This document shows, in pieces, positions 16,031 through 26,016 of a stretch of DNA of 64,000 nt. The position numbers and the translations under genes were made by a program. The first letter of the stretch is position 1, and each line of letters starts with the position of its first letter. Location of the stretch: contig NZ_AHCB03000005.1 of assembly GCF_000238335.3 (NCBI RefSeq), positions 1,054,001 to 1,118,000 of the forward strand, in the 5' to 3' direction. The notes below the pieces were generated by a model. That model was not told where the DNA came from. It saw only the letters and a program-made list of their open reading frames with translations, and ran no database searches. The stretch is from Pseudoalteromonas marina (GTDB lineage: Bacteria; Pseudomonadota; Gammaproteobacteria; Enterobacterales; Alteromonadaceae).

Positions 16031-18526
16031 ATGAGTTATCAGGTTCTAGCGAGAAAATGGCGTCCACAAACCTTTCATGAATTGGTTGGGCAGTCTCATG
16101 TTAAACAAGCGCTTGTTAATGCGCTTACACAAAATAGACTGCACCACGCGTATTTATTCACTGGAACCCGAGGTGTTGGTAAAACAACTATTGCGCGTAT
16201 TTTTGCAAAAAGCTTAAATTGCGACGAAGGTATTTCGGCATCTCCTTGTGGGCAATGTAGCAGCTGTACAGATATTGAAGCAGGGCGCTACATTGACTTG
16301 CTAGAAATTGATGCTGCCTCTCGTACTAAAGTAGAAGATACGCGTGAAATACTTGATAACGTTCAATACGCACCTACGCGCGGGCGTTACAAAGTATACC
16401 TAATAGATGAAGTTCACATGCTTTCAAAGCATAGTTTTAATGCGCTTTTAAAAACGCTTGAAGAACCGCCAGAGCATGTGAAATTTTTACTCGCAACCAC
16501 CGATCCCCAAAAGTTACCCGTTACTATTTTATCGCGATGTTTACAGTTTAATTTAAACGCCTTATCGCAAAGTGAAATTAAAACACAGCTTCAACACGTT
16601 TTGACGCAAGAGCAACTGCGCTTTGATAACGATGCACTTAGCGTTATTGCAAAAGCTGCAGATGGCAGTATGCGCGATGCGCTTAGCTTAACCGATCAAG
16701 CTATAGCACAAACGAATGGTGATATTAATAATCAAGCGGTTCAAGCTATGCTTGGTTTAATGGATACACACTACAGCCAAAGTTTATTAGCAGCATTACT
16801 AAGTCAAGATGGCGCTGCGCTCATGAGCGAAATAGCAAATGTAGCGAGCAAAAACCCAAATTATATAGCTTTACTTGATGATTTAATTTCATTAACGCAC
16901 TTAACCCAGCTTACCCAATTAGTGCCTCAAGCTGCTGGGCTTGATGAGACCAATGCAGATTACATAAAGCATGTTGCAGAACACACAAGTGCACAGCAAG
17001 TGCAGGTTTATTACCAGTTACTTTTAAACGGTAAAAAAGATTTACAATGGGCCCCTGAGCCACGTTTAGGGTTCGAAATGATTTTGCTGAGGTTACTTGC
17101 ATTTCAGCCTGCAGGAAACGAAAATCAGCAGGACGAGATAAGCACGCCTCAATTGCCGGCACGTAACACTGAAAGCCGAGCCAATGCACTGCGCGATATT
17201 TTAAGTAAAAATAAGCCTGAAAGTACTAATAACGCTGCTAATCATAGCGACACAAACATTGTACAGCAACCAGCTGAAAAATCGATTATAAGTGCAGAAC
17301 AGCATGAGCAAGTAACCCCCACGGCTACTGACACGCCTGTTGATTCTGCTCACGTAGAGCATTTACAGGTTGAAAACGAAGAGGCTCAAACTGAAACGAG
17401 CCAAAATACACCTGCGAAGCAAATAAGTGATGAGCAAGCACAGCGTAACAGCGAAAATGAAGCGTACATGCAGCACAATGATGTAGAGCAAACATTAGCT
17501 GCACAATTCGATGATGTAATGAGTAGCGCGCTAGATCAAGGCTTTAATCCTCAAGCTCAAAGTACATCGCAACAGGCTGAATCTCCAAGCGCTCCAGTCT
17601 CTTTGGATGCACCTTCACTGCATGATAAAGAGTCTCAGGCACAATCGGCCATTGCACGCATCTTACGTGACAGAAATATATCAGGTTCAGGCAGGTTATC
17701 GGGTAATAATATAGCTCAGCCGCCAGTGTCTGAAAAACCTGAAACTGCTAATAATGAGCAAAATAACAGGCTGGTTGGTTCGCCAATTGCAGAGCAAAGT
17801 GAAGCCACTAATAAAGATATACACACTCATTCTGAAAACGCAGAACACCCTCAAACGGCTTCTGTGCAATCTACTAACCCACCGCCGTGGGATGACTACA
17901 ATACAGGCGAGCATGAAAAAAAGTCTGAGCTCCCTGTTAGCGGGAGCCAAGCAAAACGCCCCAGTGTAGTCGCTACAAAAGCACAAAAAGTTGATTTTAA
18001 AGCTAAGCATCAAACAATCACTGAAAATTTAGCGCCTGAGTTACTAGAACAAATTAATCCTCAAAGTGTGCCTGCTCCAGCTCCACAAGAGGAAAGTATT
18101 CCGGTTCCAGATGATTTTCAAAGCCCAATAAGTGAAATAAAGTTTGCTCATCAGCAAGACGAGTGGGCTTATTTGATAAAACGTATGGGGCTGGGTGGAC
18201 GAATGCGCCAATTTGCGCTGCATTCAATTTTTACGAAGCAGGGAAGTAACTTACATATAGATGTTGATGAATCGCAAAAACACCTAGATACGCCAATGCT
18301 TCGTCAAAAACTTGATGCCGCATTATCGAGTATTTACGATCACAATGTGTCGCTGAGTATAAAATTTGCTCAAGGGGTTATCGATTCGCCTTATTTAATT
18401 CAACAAAAAATAGATGCAGGGCGCCATCAGCAAGCAATAGATGTGATCACAAGTGACGAAAACATAGTACAATTTCAACAGTTATTTAGCGCCGAAATTG
18501 ACGAAAACAGTATTCAGGCATTGTAA
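16031..18526 (+). CDS. dnaX: DNA polymerase III subunits tau/gamma
   Basis: An 831-residue clamp-loader ATPase that loads the sliding clamp and, through tau, tethers polymerase cores. The N-terminal AAA+ module shows Walker A (GTRGVGKT, about 45-52), the four-cysteine zinc module, Walker B (VYLIDEVHML) and a sensor 1 region. A long, Gln/Glu/Ala-rich low-complexity linker (about 370-650) makes it longer than the 643-residue E. coli protein. The tau C-terminal domain follows. A complete -1 frameshift signal at codons 629-631 should produce a 632-residue gamma form (described separately). It lies in an apt-dnaX-ybaB-recR operon. Confidence 0.97.
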   Translation: MSYQVLARKWRPQTFHELVGQSHVKQALVNALTQNRLHHAYLFTGTRGVGKTTIARIFAKSLNCDEGISASPCGQCSSCTDIEAGRYIDLLEIDAASRTKVEDTREILDNVQYAPTRGRYKVYLIDEVHMLSKHSFNALLKTLEEPPEHVKFLLATTDPQKLPVTILSRCLQFNLNALSQSEIKTQLQHVLTQEQLRFDNDALSVIAKAADGSMRDALSLTDQAIAQTNGDINNQAVQAMLGLMDTHYSQSLLAALLSQDGAALMSEIANVASKNPNYIALLDDLISLTHLTQLTQLVPQAAGLDETNADYIKHVAEHTSAQQVQVYYQLLLNGKKDLQWAPEPRLGFEMILLRLLAFQPAGNENQQDEISTPQLPARNTESRANALRDILSKNKPESTNNAANHSDTNIVQQPAEKSIISAEQHEQVTPTATDTPVDSAHVEHLQVENEEAQTETSQNTPAKQISDEQAQRNSENEAYMQHNDVEQTLAAQFDDVMSSALDQGFNPQAQSTSQQAESPSAPVSLDAPSLHDKESQAQSAIARILRDRNISGSGRLSGNNIAQPPVSEKPETANNEQNNRLVGSPIAEQSEATNKDIHTHSENAEHPQTASVQSTNPPPWDDYNTGEHEKKSELPVSGSQAKRPSVVATKAQKVDFKAKHQTITENLAPELLEQINPQSVPAPAPQEESIPVPDDFQSPISEIKFAHQQDEWAYLIKRMGLGGRMRQFALHSIFTKQGSNLHIDVDESQKHLDTPMLRQKLDAALSSIYDHNVSLSIKFAQGVIDSPYLIQQKIDAGRHQQAIDVITSDENIVQFQQLFSAEIDENSIQAL
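17905..17947 (+). promoter_or_regulatory. dnaX: Programmed -1 ribosomal frameshift signal in dnaX
   Basis: In frame, the slippery heptamer A AAA AAG occupies 17917-17923. A Shine-Dalgarno-like AGGCGAG lies five bases upstream. Five bases downstream a perfect 6-bp GC-rich stem GCTCCC/GGGAGC (17929-17934 and 17942-17947) closes a 7-nt loop. Slipping back one base gives GTC then TGA at 17926-17928, so gamma would end ...Lys-Lys-Val at 632 residues. All three stimulatory elements of the E. coli dnaX site are present. Confidence 0.9.
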
Positions 18527-18585
18527 TTACATACAATCGCCCTTATCTTCATGACAATTAAAGATTAAAAGAAAGAGAGAAAATT

Positions 18586-18912
18586 ATGTTTAAAGGTGGA
18601 ATGGGTAACATGATGAAGCAAGCGCAGCAAATGCAAGAGCGCATGCAAAAAGCCCAAGACGAAATTGCAACAATGGAAGTTGTTGGTGAAGCAGGTGCAG
18701 GCTTAGTTAAAGTAACCATGCTTGGTAACCACAATGTTCGTCGCGTAGAGCTTGATGAAAGCCTTATGGAAGACGACAAAGACATGATTGAAGACTTACT
18801 TGCAGCGGCATGTAACGATGCTGTGCGCCGTGTAGCTGAAGAAACGCAAGAACGAATGAGCAAAGTAACTGGCGGTATGCAATTACCACCAGGTATGAAA
18901 ATGCCGTTTTAA
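18586..18912 (+). CDS. ybaB: YbaB/EbfC nucleoid-associated protein
   Basis: A 108-residue DNA-binding protein that forms a tweezer-like dimer on the nucleoid. The Met/Gln-rich helix at the start ([18 protein letters not shown]), the glycine-rich beta part and the PPGMKMPF end are diagnostic. It sits between dnaX and recR as in E. coli. A family link to recombination repair with RecR is plausible from the operon but not proven. Confidence 0.96.
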   Translation: MFKGGMGNMMKQAQQMQERMQKAQDEIATMEVVGEAGAGLVKVTMLGNHNVRRVELDESLMEDDKDMIEDLLAAACNDAVRRVAEETQERMSKVTGGMQLPPGMKMPF

Positions 18913-18918
18913 CAAACA

Positions 18919-19527
18919 ATGCAACTTTCAGATAGTTTAAATCAGCTTATTGAAGCATTGCGGTGTCAACCGGGTATTGGCCCAAAGTCTGCACAGCGTA
19001 TTGCATTCCATTTGCTTGAACGTGATCGCAAAGGTGGTACACAACTAGGTAGCGCGCTTACTAAGGCAATGACAGCAATAGGTCATTGCCAAACGTGCCG
19101 AACTTTTTGTGAGCAACCTCAGTGTGACATTTGCTTGAGCACAAAACGCCAAGACAGCGGTAAGTTATGTGTTGTTGAGTCGCCTACTGATGTACTTGCC
19201 ATTGAGCAAACGGGTCAGTATTTAGGTTTATATTTTGTCCTTATGGGGCATTTATCACCCATTGATGGTATTGGCCCTAAAGAAATAGGCTTAGATGTTT
19301 TAGAGCAAAAACTTTCTCAAGGCGGCATTAACGAAGTAATACTAGCAACTAATCCTAGTGTTGAGGGTGAGACGACTGCGCATTATATTGCCCAGCTTTG
19401 CCACAAAAATAATGTGGGCGCCTCGCGAATAGCGCACGGTATTCCGGTTGGAGGCGAACTTGATTTAGTTGATGGTAGAACCCTAATGCATGCATTTAGT
19501 GGTCGCCGCGTGGTTACACAAGAATAG
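18919..19527 (+). CDS. recR: Recombination mediator RecR
   Basis: A 202-residue protein that, with RecO, loads RecA on SSB-coated single-stranded DNA. It has an N-terminal helix-hairpin-helix ([17 protein letters not shown]), a four-cysteine zinc finger (CQTCRTFC and CDIC, about residues 57-72) and a Toprim domain beginning near LCVVESPTD. The length is normal. Six bases separate it from ybaB, so it is translated from the same operon; a terminator follows. Confidence 0.97.
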   Translation: MQLSDSLNQLIEALRCQPGIGPKSAQRIAFHLLERDRKGGTQLGSALTKAMTAIGHCQTCRTFCEQPQCDICLSTKRQDSGKLCVVESPTDVLAIEQTGQYLGLYFVLMGHLSPIDGIGPKEIGLDVLEQKLSQGGINEVILATNPSVEGETTAHYIAQLCHKNNVGASRIAHGIPVGGELDLVDGRTLMHAFSGRRVVTQE

Positions 19528-19558
19528 TTCATTAAAGCGACTGTTTGAAAAGATATGT

Positions 19559-19594
19559 AAAAGCCTACGTAATTAATTTATGTAGGCTTTTTTG
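19559..19594 (+). terminator. Rho-independent terminator after recR
   Basis: AAAAGCCTAC and GTAGGCTTTT form a 10-bp stem with an AT-rich loop that can pair further; a T run follows. Confidence 0.88.
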
Positions 19595-19700
19595 TTTTTA
19601 AGGTAAGCTAGCTAAAAATAGTATGCAGTTAATTTGACGGCTAAGTAATCAAAGCCCTTTTTGAGATAGGTTTATTTAGAGTTAAAACGTAAGGATCACA

Positions 19701-21602
19701 ATGAAAACGCATTCAACAAATCAAAGCGGCTTACTTAATAGTAAGCGATTTTTACCTTTGTTTATTACCCAGTTTTTTTCTGCCGTTAACGATAATGTCT
19801 ATAAGCAGTCGGTGCTTATTTTACTGGTTTTTCAAGCTGCAACATTGGCCGATGGTGCGCTCTATTCAAACATAGCAGCAGGCTTATTTATTTTACCGTT
19901 TTTTTTATTTTCGGGTATGGCAGGGCAGCTTGCTGAGAAAACAGAAAAATCAAAATTAATCAGGTTTGTAAAACTTTGCGAAATTCCTATTATGGTTGTA
20001 GGGGCACTATCTATTTATACCCAGTCTATTTGGCTTATGCTCACCACTATATTTTTCATGGGGTTTCAAAGTACATTTTTTGGTCCGTTAAAATATTCTA
20101 TTTTACCGCAGCACGTTGCCCCGAACGAATTAACAAAAGCGAATGGGTTAGTTGAATCGGGTACCTTTGTTGCCATTTTACTAGGGACTATTTTTGGGAC
20201 TTATTACATTACGCAAAACGTAGGCCCCGAAATTATTAGCATTGCAGTACTCGTGCTCGCAGTATTAGGTTATGTGAGTAGCCGCTTTATACCAATAAGT
20301 GCAGCGAATGAACCTAATTTAGCGTTTACCTACAATATTTATACATCTACAAAAAATGTGTTTTCAGCACTTAATTCGCAAACAGAGTCTGTTGGAAAAT
20401 CAGTCTTAGGTATAAGCTGGTTTTGGTTAATAGGCGCCATTGTGCTAACTACATTACCAAACTATGTTAAGCACGTAATGGGCGGTAACGAATTAGTAGT
20501 AACCAGTGCGCTGGTGGTATTTTCGTTAAGTATTGCTATTGGTTCTTTATTATGTGAAAAGCTTTCGCGTTCGCGTATTGAGTTAGGCATTGTGCCCTTT
20601 GGTGCCATCTTAATTACCCTATTTTTATACTTGCTCAGTACAGAGCCCGCTATTTTAAGTTATGGTGTGCAAATCGATGAACTATTAACCTTAAAGCAGG
20701 TATTAAATACTGGCGATATGCGCTGGCACTTTGTGTGGATGGCCGGTATTGGTATAGCATCAGGTTTTTATACTGTTCCTTTGTATGCTTTGATACAACA
20801 AAGAACAGAAGAGGCGTGTCGGTCTCGTGTTATTGCCGCTAACAACGTACTTAATGCACTGTTTATGGTGTGCAGTGCCATTTTAAGTATTGTGACATTG
20901 TCTATTTTAGAGTGGAGTATCTCAGAATTATTGCTTTTACTTGCAGGGTTAAACTTACTGATTTCATTGTATATTTATACCAAAGTACCTGAGTTTTTCT
21001 TGCGTTTTATTATCTATATTTTAGCTATTTGCATGTATCGCGTGAAAACCAGAGGCGAAATAAATATACCAGAGGAAGGTGCAGCGGTTATCGTTGCCAA
21101 TCATGTCAGCTTTGTTGATTGGATGTTTATTTTAGCAGCGTCACCAAGACCAATTCGTTTCATGGTTTTTGCGCCAATTTATTATTCTCCTGCTCTGCAC
21201 TGGTTATTTAAAATGGCTAAAGCAATACCGATTGATAGCGAAAAAGCAAACCCTGAAGCTTTTAAAAAGGCGTTTGACGATGTTGCAGAGGCACTTGAAC
21301 GCGGCGAGCTTGTAGGTATTTTCCCTGAGGGTAAATTAACAGGTGATGGCTGTGTTGATATGTTTAGAAGAGGTATAGAGAGAATAATTGAGCGAACGCC
21401 TGTTGCTGTTGTGCCTGTGCATTTAGGTGGGCTTTGGGGCAGTATGTTTAGCCGAAAAACAAAGTGGCAATTACCTCGTTTAAAATGGTCGCTAGTCTCT
21501 GTATCTGTTGGTGAGCCTGTTGCGGCAAATAAAGCAAAAGCGGATAATCTGCGTCAACGAGTGTTAGATTTAAAACTACTTTACTCTAAAGATAATGATT
21601 AA
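19701..21602 (+). CDS. LplT-like MFS transporter fused to a PlsC acyltransferase
   Basis: A 633-residue two-domain inner-membrane protein. Residues about 10-430 form an MFS transporter with 12 likely helices, resembling the lysophospholipid flippase LplT. The C-terminal part (about 445-630) is a PlsC-type glycerophospholipid acyltransferase with the catalytic NHVSFVD (His468, Asp473) and FPEG (541-544). The acyl-ACP synthetase domain found C-terminal in E. coli Aas, or in longer three-part fusions, is absent. The protein would thus import lysophospholipid and re-acylate it from an acyl donor made elsewhere. Function is inferred from domain identity. It is followed after five bases by a pseudouridine synthase gene. 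Confidence 0.87.
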   Translation: MKTHSTNQSGLLNSKRFLPLFITQFFSAVNDNVYKQSVLILLVFQAATLADGALYSNIAAGLFILPFFLFSGMAGQLAEKTEKSKLIRFVKLCEIPIMVVGALSIYTQSIWLMLTTIFFMGFQSTFFGPLKYSILPQHVAPNELTKANGLVESGTFVAILLGTIFGTYYITQNVGPEIISIAVLVLAVLGYVSSRFIPISAANEPNLAFTYNIYTSTKNVFSALNSQTESVGKSVLGISWFWLIGAIVLTTLPNYVKHVMGGNELVVTSALVVFSLSIAIGSLLCEKLSRSRIELGIVPFGAILITLFLYLLSTEPAILSYGVQIDELLTLKQVLNTGDMRWHFVWMAGIGIASGFYTVPLYALIQQRTEEACRSRVIAANNVLNALFMVCSAILSIVTLSILEWSISELLLLLAGLNLLISLYIYTKVPEFFLRFIIYILAICMYRVKTRGEINIPEEGAAVIVANHVSFVDWMFILAASPRPIRFMVFAPIYYSPALHWLFKMAKAIPIDSEKANPEAFKKAFDDVAEALERGELVGIFPEGKLTGDGCVDMFRRGIERIIERTPVAVVPVHLGGLWGSMFSRKTKWQLPRLKWSLVSVSVGEPVAANKAKADNLRQRVLDLKLLYSKDND

Positions 21603-21607
21603 TAGGC

Positions 21608-22315
21608 ATGAAAAGCAGCCAATCAAACCCTATTGTCGATAATTTTATAGCGCCAAAATGCAAAGATACATTTAGTATTTTGTATCAAGATAACGATATT
21701 TTAGTCATTAATAAACCCAGCGGGTTGCTGAGTTTATCAGGGAAAAATTCAGAAAACTGGGACTCAGTACATTATCGTCTAGTAAATGGGCAAAAAGGGT
21801 TAACGCCGGCCTTTTTAAAGGCTAAATTAGTTCATCGATTAGATTTAGGCACATCGGGAATAATGCTTGTAAGCCTAAACGATGTGAGCTCAAAACATTT
21901 AAATAAGCAGTTTCAATTACGTAGTGTAAAAAAGCATTATGTAGCAGTGCTGCAGGGGTGTATAAGCGAAGATAGAGGGCAAATTGATGCGCCCATTGCT
22001 AAAGACACACAGTTATTTCCGCGAGTAAAAATTTGTAAACTAGAGGGGAAGCCAGCTGTTACCGAGTTTAACGTTATTAAGCGCCTTGCTAACCCTGTTA
22101 GAACTTATGTACGCTTTTCTCCTTTGACTGGGCGTACTCATCAGCTACGCATACATAGTTATTTTATAGGCCACCCTATTTTAGGGTGCGACCTGTATAA
22201 GAATGCACAAAGTGAAAAGCTATCAAAACGTCTACAGTTGCATGCAAGCGATCTGTTTTTTGAACATCCCACTACAAATCAAGCAATTCACATCCATTGC
22301 CCAAGCCCATTTTAG
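21608..22315 (+). CDS. RluA-family pseudouridine synthase
   Basis: A 235-residue RNA-modifying enzyme. The catalytic motif HRLDLGTSGIML carries the active-site aspartate, and NKPSGLLS and TGRTHQLRIH are the other family blocks. There is no S4 domain, which together with the short length points to the RluA type (23S rRNA and tRNA) rather than RluC or RluD. The LDLG variation of the usual LDMD/LDRDT motif does not remove the aspartate. It is tightly linked to the LplT-PlsC gene upstream. The exact RNA target cannot be read from sequence. Confidence 0.88.
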   Translation: MKSSQSNPIVDNFIAPKCKDTFSILYQDNDILVINKPSGLLSLSGKNSENWDSVHYRLVNGQKGLTPAFLKAKLVHRLDLGTSGIMLVSLNDVSSKHLNKQFQLRSVKKHYVAVLQGCISEDRGQIDAPIAKDTQLFPRVKICKLEGKPAVTEFNVIKRLANPVRTYVRFSPLTGRTHQLRIHSYFIGHPILGCDLYKNAQSEKLSKRLQLHASDLFFEHPTTNQAIHIHCPSPF

Positions 22316-22348
22316 TGTGAATTAACATTACATTTTTTAATTTTTTCC

Positions 22349-22376
22349 CTTGAAGTTCTATTAGCTCCCCCCATAT
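22349..22376 (+). promoter_or_regulatory. Sigma-32 (RpoH) promoter of htpG
   Basis: CTTGAAG at 22349-22355 and CCCCATAT at 22369-22376, separated by 13 bases, match the RpoH consensus (CTTGAAA, 11-16 bp, CCCCATNT). It lies about 43 bp before the htpG start. Confidence 0.88.
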
Positions 22377-22418
22377 TAAGTGCATAACGCAGACACTTTG
22401 CTAATTGGAGATATATAA

Positions 22419-24332
22419 ATGACTGCAGCACAAAAAGAAACATTAGGCTTTCAAACAGAAGTAAAACAACTATTAAACTTAATGATTCATTCTCTTTATT
22501 CAAACAAAGAGATTTTTTTACGTGAGCTTGTATCAAACGCATCAGATGCAGCCGACAAGCTACGTTTTTTAGCGCTTTCAAATGGTGATCTTTACCAAGG
22601 TGATGCAGACCTTCGCGTTCGTATCAGCGCAGATAAAGAGGCCAATACCGTTACTATTTCAGATAACGGCATCGGTATGACGCGTGAAGAAGTGATTAAC
22701 TCTTTAGGCACTATTGCAAAATCGGGCACTGCTGAGTTTTTCAAAAACTTAACGGGCGATCAGAGCAAAGATTCACAACTTATTGGTCAGTTTGGTGTTG
22801 GTTTTTACTCTGCATTTATTGTTGCTGATTTAGTGACTGTTCGCACACGTAAAGCGGGTGAAACAACTGCTTATGAGTGGGAGTCTAAAGGTGAAGGCGA
22901 GTACACGCTGCAAGAAATTGAGAAAGAAGGCCGTGGTACCGAAATTACTTTACACCTTCGCGAAGACGAAAAAGAATTTGCAGACGAATTCCGTTTACGT
23001 AGCATTGTGACTAAATACTCTGATCATATTTCTACGCCTGTACAAATGTACAAAGCAGAAGTACCAGAATCTGAAGGCGAAGATGGCGAAAAGATTCCAG
23101 CAGTACCTGGTGAGTGGGAAAGTATTAACCGCGCCACGGCATTGTGGACGCGTGATAAATCAGAGCTTTCTGATGAAGAATACAAAGAGTTTTACAAGCA
23201 TGTGAGCCATGACTGGGAAGATCCGCTAAGCTGGGCACATAATAAAGTTGAAGGTAAAACTGAGTACACTAGCCTTTTATATATCCCTAAAAAAGCCCCT
23301 TTCGATTTATGGAACCGTGAGCGTCAAAGTGGTTTAAAACTATACGTTCAACGTGTGTTTGTAATGGATGATGCTGAGCAGTTTATGCCAAGCTACTTAC
23401 GTTTTGTGAAGGGTTTATTAGATTCAAACGATTTACCATTAAATGTATCGCGTGAAATTTTACAAGATAACAAAGTAACCCAAGCGATTCGTAAAGGGTG
23501 TACCTCGCGTATCATTAAAATGCTTGAGCGTATGGCTAAAAACAAAGCTGACGATTACCAAGTATTTTGGAATGAGTTTGGTCAGGTGATGAAAGAAGGC
23601 CCAGCGGAAGACGCTGCAAATAAAGAAGCGATTTGCAAGTTACTTCGTTTTTCTTCTACTCATACAGATTCACAGACGCAAGATGTGTCGCTTGAGCAAT
23701 ATGTTGAGCGCATGAACGAAGGGCAAGATAAAATATATTACGTGGTAGCCGATACCTTTACCGCTGCTAAAAACTCGCCGCATTTAGAGATTTTCCGCAA
23801 AAAAGGCATTGAGGTATTATTACTAAGCGACCGTGTTGACGAGTGGATGATGAGCCACCTAACTGAGTTTGCAGATAAGCCACTTCAGTCAATCACACGT
23901 GGTGACTTAGACCTAGGCAAGCTTGATGATGAAGAGACAAAGAAAGCCCAAGAAGAGTCTGAAAAAGAGATGGCCGGCTTAGTAGAACGCATTAAAACAG
24001 CCTTAGGAGATGATGTTAAAGAAGTGCGTTTCACACACCGTTTAACTGACTCTCCAGCATGTGTTGTAAGTGATGACAACGACATGAGTTCGCAAATGCA
24101 AAAGCTAATGGAGTCTGTTGGTCAAGCGGCGCCAGAGGCTAAGCCTGTGTTTGAGCTAAACCCAGAGCATCAACTTGTGAAACATTTAAATGACGAACAA
24201 GATGAAGATAAATTTTCACAATGGTCACATGTACTATTAGACCAAGCATTACTTGCAGAGCGCGGAACATTAAAAGACCCAACAGGGTTTGTTACACGCC
24301 TAAATAAATTAATGTTAGAGCTAAGCAAATAA
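22419..24332 (+). CDS. htpG: Chaperone HtpG (Hsp90)
   Basis: A 637-residue cytosolic ATP-dependent chaperone. The N-terminal GHKL ATPase is clear: [14 protein letters not shown] with the catalytic Glu, DNGIGM and [11 protein letters not shown]. The middle and C-terminal dimerisation domains follow and the length is normal. GGAG at 22406-22409 precedes the ATG. A near-consensus sigma-32 promoter lies just upstream, so heat induction is expected. Confidence 0.98.
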   Translation: MTAAQKETLGFQTEVKQLLNLMIHSLYSNKEIFLRELVSNASDAADKLRFLALSNGDLYQGDADLRVRISADKEANTVTISDNGIGMTREEVINSLGTIAKSGTAEFFKNLTGDQSKDSQLIGQFGVGFYSAFIVADLVTVRTRKAGETTAYEWESKGEGEYTLQEIEKEGRGTEITLHLREDEKEFADEFRLRSIVTKYSDHISTPVQMYKAEVPESEGEDGEKIPAVPGEWESINRATALWTRDKSELSDEEYKEFYKHVSHDWEDPLSWAHNKVEGKTEYTSLLYIPKKAPFDLWNRERQSGLKLYVQRVFVMDDAEQFMPSYLRFVKGLLDSNDLPLNVSREILQDNKVTQAIRKGCTSRIIKMLERMAKNKADDYQVFWNEFGQVMKEGPAEDAANKEAICKLLRFSSTHTDSQTQDVSLEQYVERMNEGQDKIYYVVADTFTAAKNSPHLEIFRKKGIEVLLLSDRVDEWMMSHLTEFADKPLQSITRGDLDLGKLDDEETKKAQEESEKEMAGLVERIKTALGDDVKEVRFTHRLTDSPACVVSDDNDMSSQMQKLMESVGQAAPEAKPVFELNPEHQLVKHLNDEQDEDKFSQWSHVLLDQALLAERGTLKDPTGFVTRLNKLMLELSK

Positions 24333-24373
24333 ATTTATATTAAGTTAATAAAAGTATAAATATTGTACATATT

Positions 24374-24402
24374 AAAAAAGGAAGCCGAGGCTTCCTTTTT
24401 TT
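24374..24402 (+). terminator. Rho-independent terminator after htpG
   Basis: A near-perfect A-tract/GGAAGCC..GGCTTCC/T-tract hairpin with a 2-nt centre. Confidence 0.93.
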
Positions 24403-24482
24403 ATGCGCTATAAACTAGGCAATTAGTATAAGTTGCTTGAGTATCAGCGGCGCTTATGGAAGAATTCAGGCTTTAAAAATAA

Positions 24483-25151
<669 letters not shown>

Positions 25152-25163
25152 TTTAAAGCGTAC

Positions 25164-25191
25164 AAAAAAACCGCCAGCTGGCGGTTTTTTT
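25164..25191. terminator. Bidirectional terminator between adk and tpx
   Basis: A perfect dyad (AAAACCGCCA/TGGCGGTTTT, 2-nt centre, more A/T outside) lies between two converging genes and can stop transcription from both. Confidence 0.93.
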
Positions 25192-25206
25192 GTTTTACAG
25201 AAAGAC

Positions 25207-25788
25207 CTATAAGGTTTTAAGCTTTTCTATTACGCTGTCATATTCTGGCTCGGTAGATAGGTTACTCACTAATTGCTTATAAATCACTTTGTGACTCTTA
25301 TCGAGTATAAAAATAGAGCGCGTTAGAAGTCCCATATCTTTTATAATCACACCATATTTTTGGCCAAAATCACGCCATACCGAATCAGATAATGTGATGA
25401 CTTTATCTATACCTTCTGCTTTACAAAATCGTTTTTGGGCAAACGGTAAATCAGCGCTTACAGTCAATATTTCAATACTTGGAAATTCTAGCGCCACTTT
25501 TTCGTTAAAGTGCTTAGTTTGTAAACTACACACACCGGTATCTAAACTTGGTACTACGCTAATTAGTAATGCTTGCCCTTTGTAGTTTTTGAGCGTTACA
25601 GGCGTAAAGTTACCATCAACTACTTTAAAGTCAGGCGCACTTTCACCTACTGAGACACCTTCACCCATTAAAGTAATTGGTTTGCCCTGTACTGACACTT
25701 TTCCTGCATCTAGTGTATTTTCTGGGTAATCGGCTGCCATAGCAACGGAGCAAAATGCACTCAGCACAAACGCGAACGTACGATACAT
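25207..25788 (-). CDS. tpx: Exported thiol peroxidase (Tpx-type peroxiredoxin)
   Basis: A 193-residue peroxiredoxin reducing peroxides. The peroxidatic cysteine is in PSLDTGVCSLQT (Cys87) and the Tpx-type resolving cysteine in RFCKAEGI (Cys122). Unlike the usual cytosolic Tpx of about 167 residues, it starts with an apparent Sec signal peptide (about 1-19, MYRTFAFVLSAFCSVAMAAD), so it should act in the periplasm. The PSLDTGVC loop differs from the common PSIDTPVC. A partner reductant in the periplasm is not identified in this window. Confidence 0.9.
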   Translation of the reverse strand: MYRTFAFVLSAFCSVAMAADYPENTLDAGKVSVQGKPITLMGEGVSVGESAPDFKVVDGNFTPVTLKNYKGQALLISVVPSLDTGVCSLQTKHFNEKVALEFPSIEILTVSADLPFAQKRFCKAEGIDKVITLSDSVWRDFGQKYGVIIKDMGLLTRSIFILDKSHKVIYKQLVSNLSTEPEYDSVIEKLKTL

Positions 25789-26016
25789 AAGGTATTCCTT
25801 TTAAATTAACGCAATAAGCGACAGTGTATTATACTGCGTATGAGTAACCAAGCGATTATGCGTTCTTGCTTGCTAAGAATTAGTTATGAGATTTATAAAT
25901 TGTAAACCGCTGAAACTTTGATTAACATATAGTTACAAAAAATATCTTAAATAATAAAAATAAAAGCCACTATCATTTTGTGATGTTAATACTTGGTTTA
26001 AAAATAGAGAGATAGT

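Noticed and set aside
17916..17928. A7 run in dnaX read as a sequencing error or frameshift mutation
   Set aside because: The zero frame stays open to the normal tau end, and the run is the conserved slippery site.
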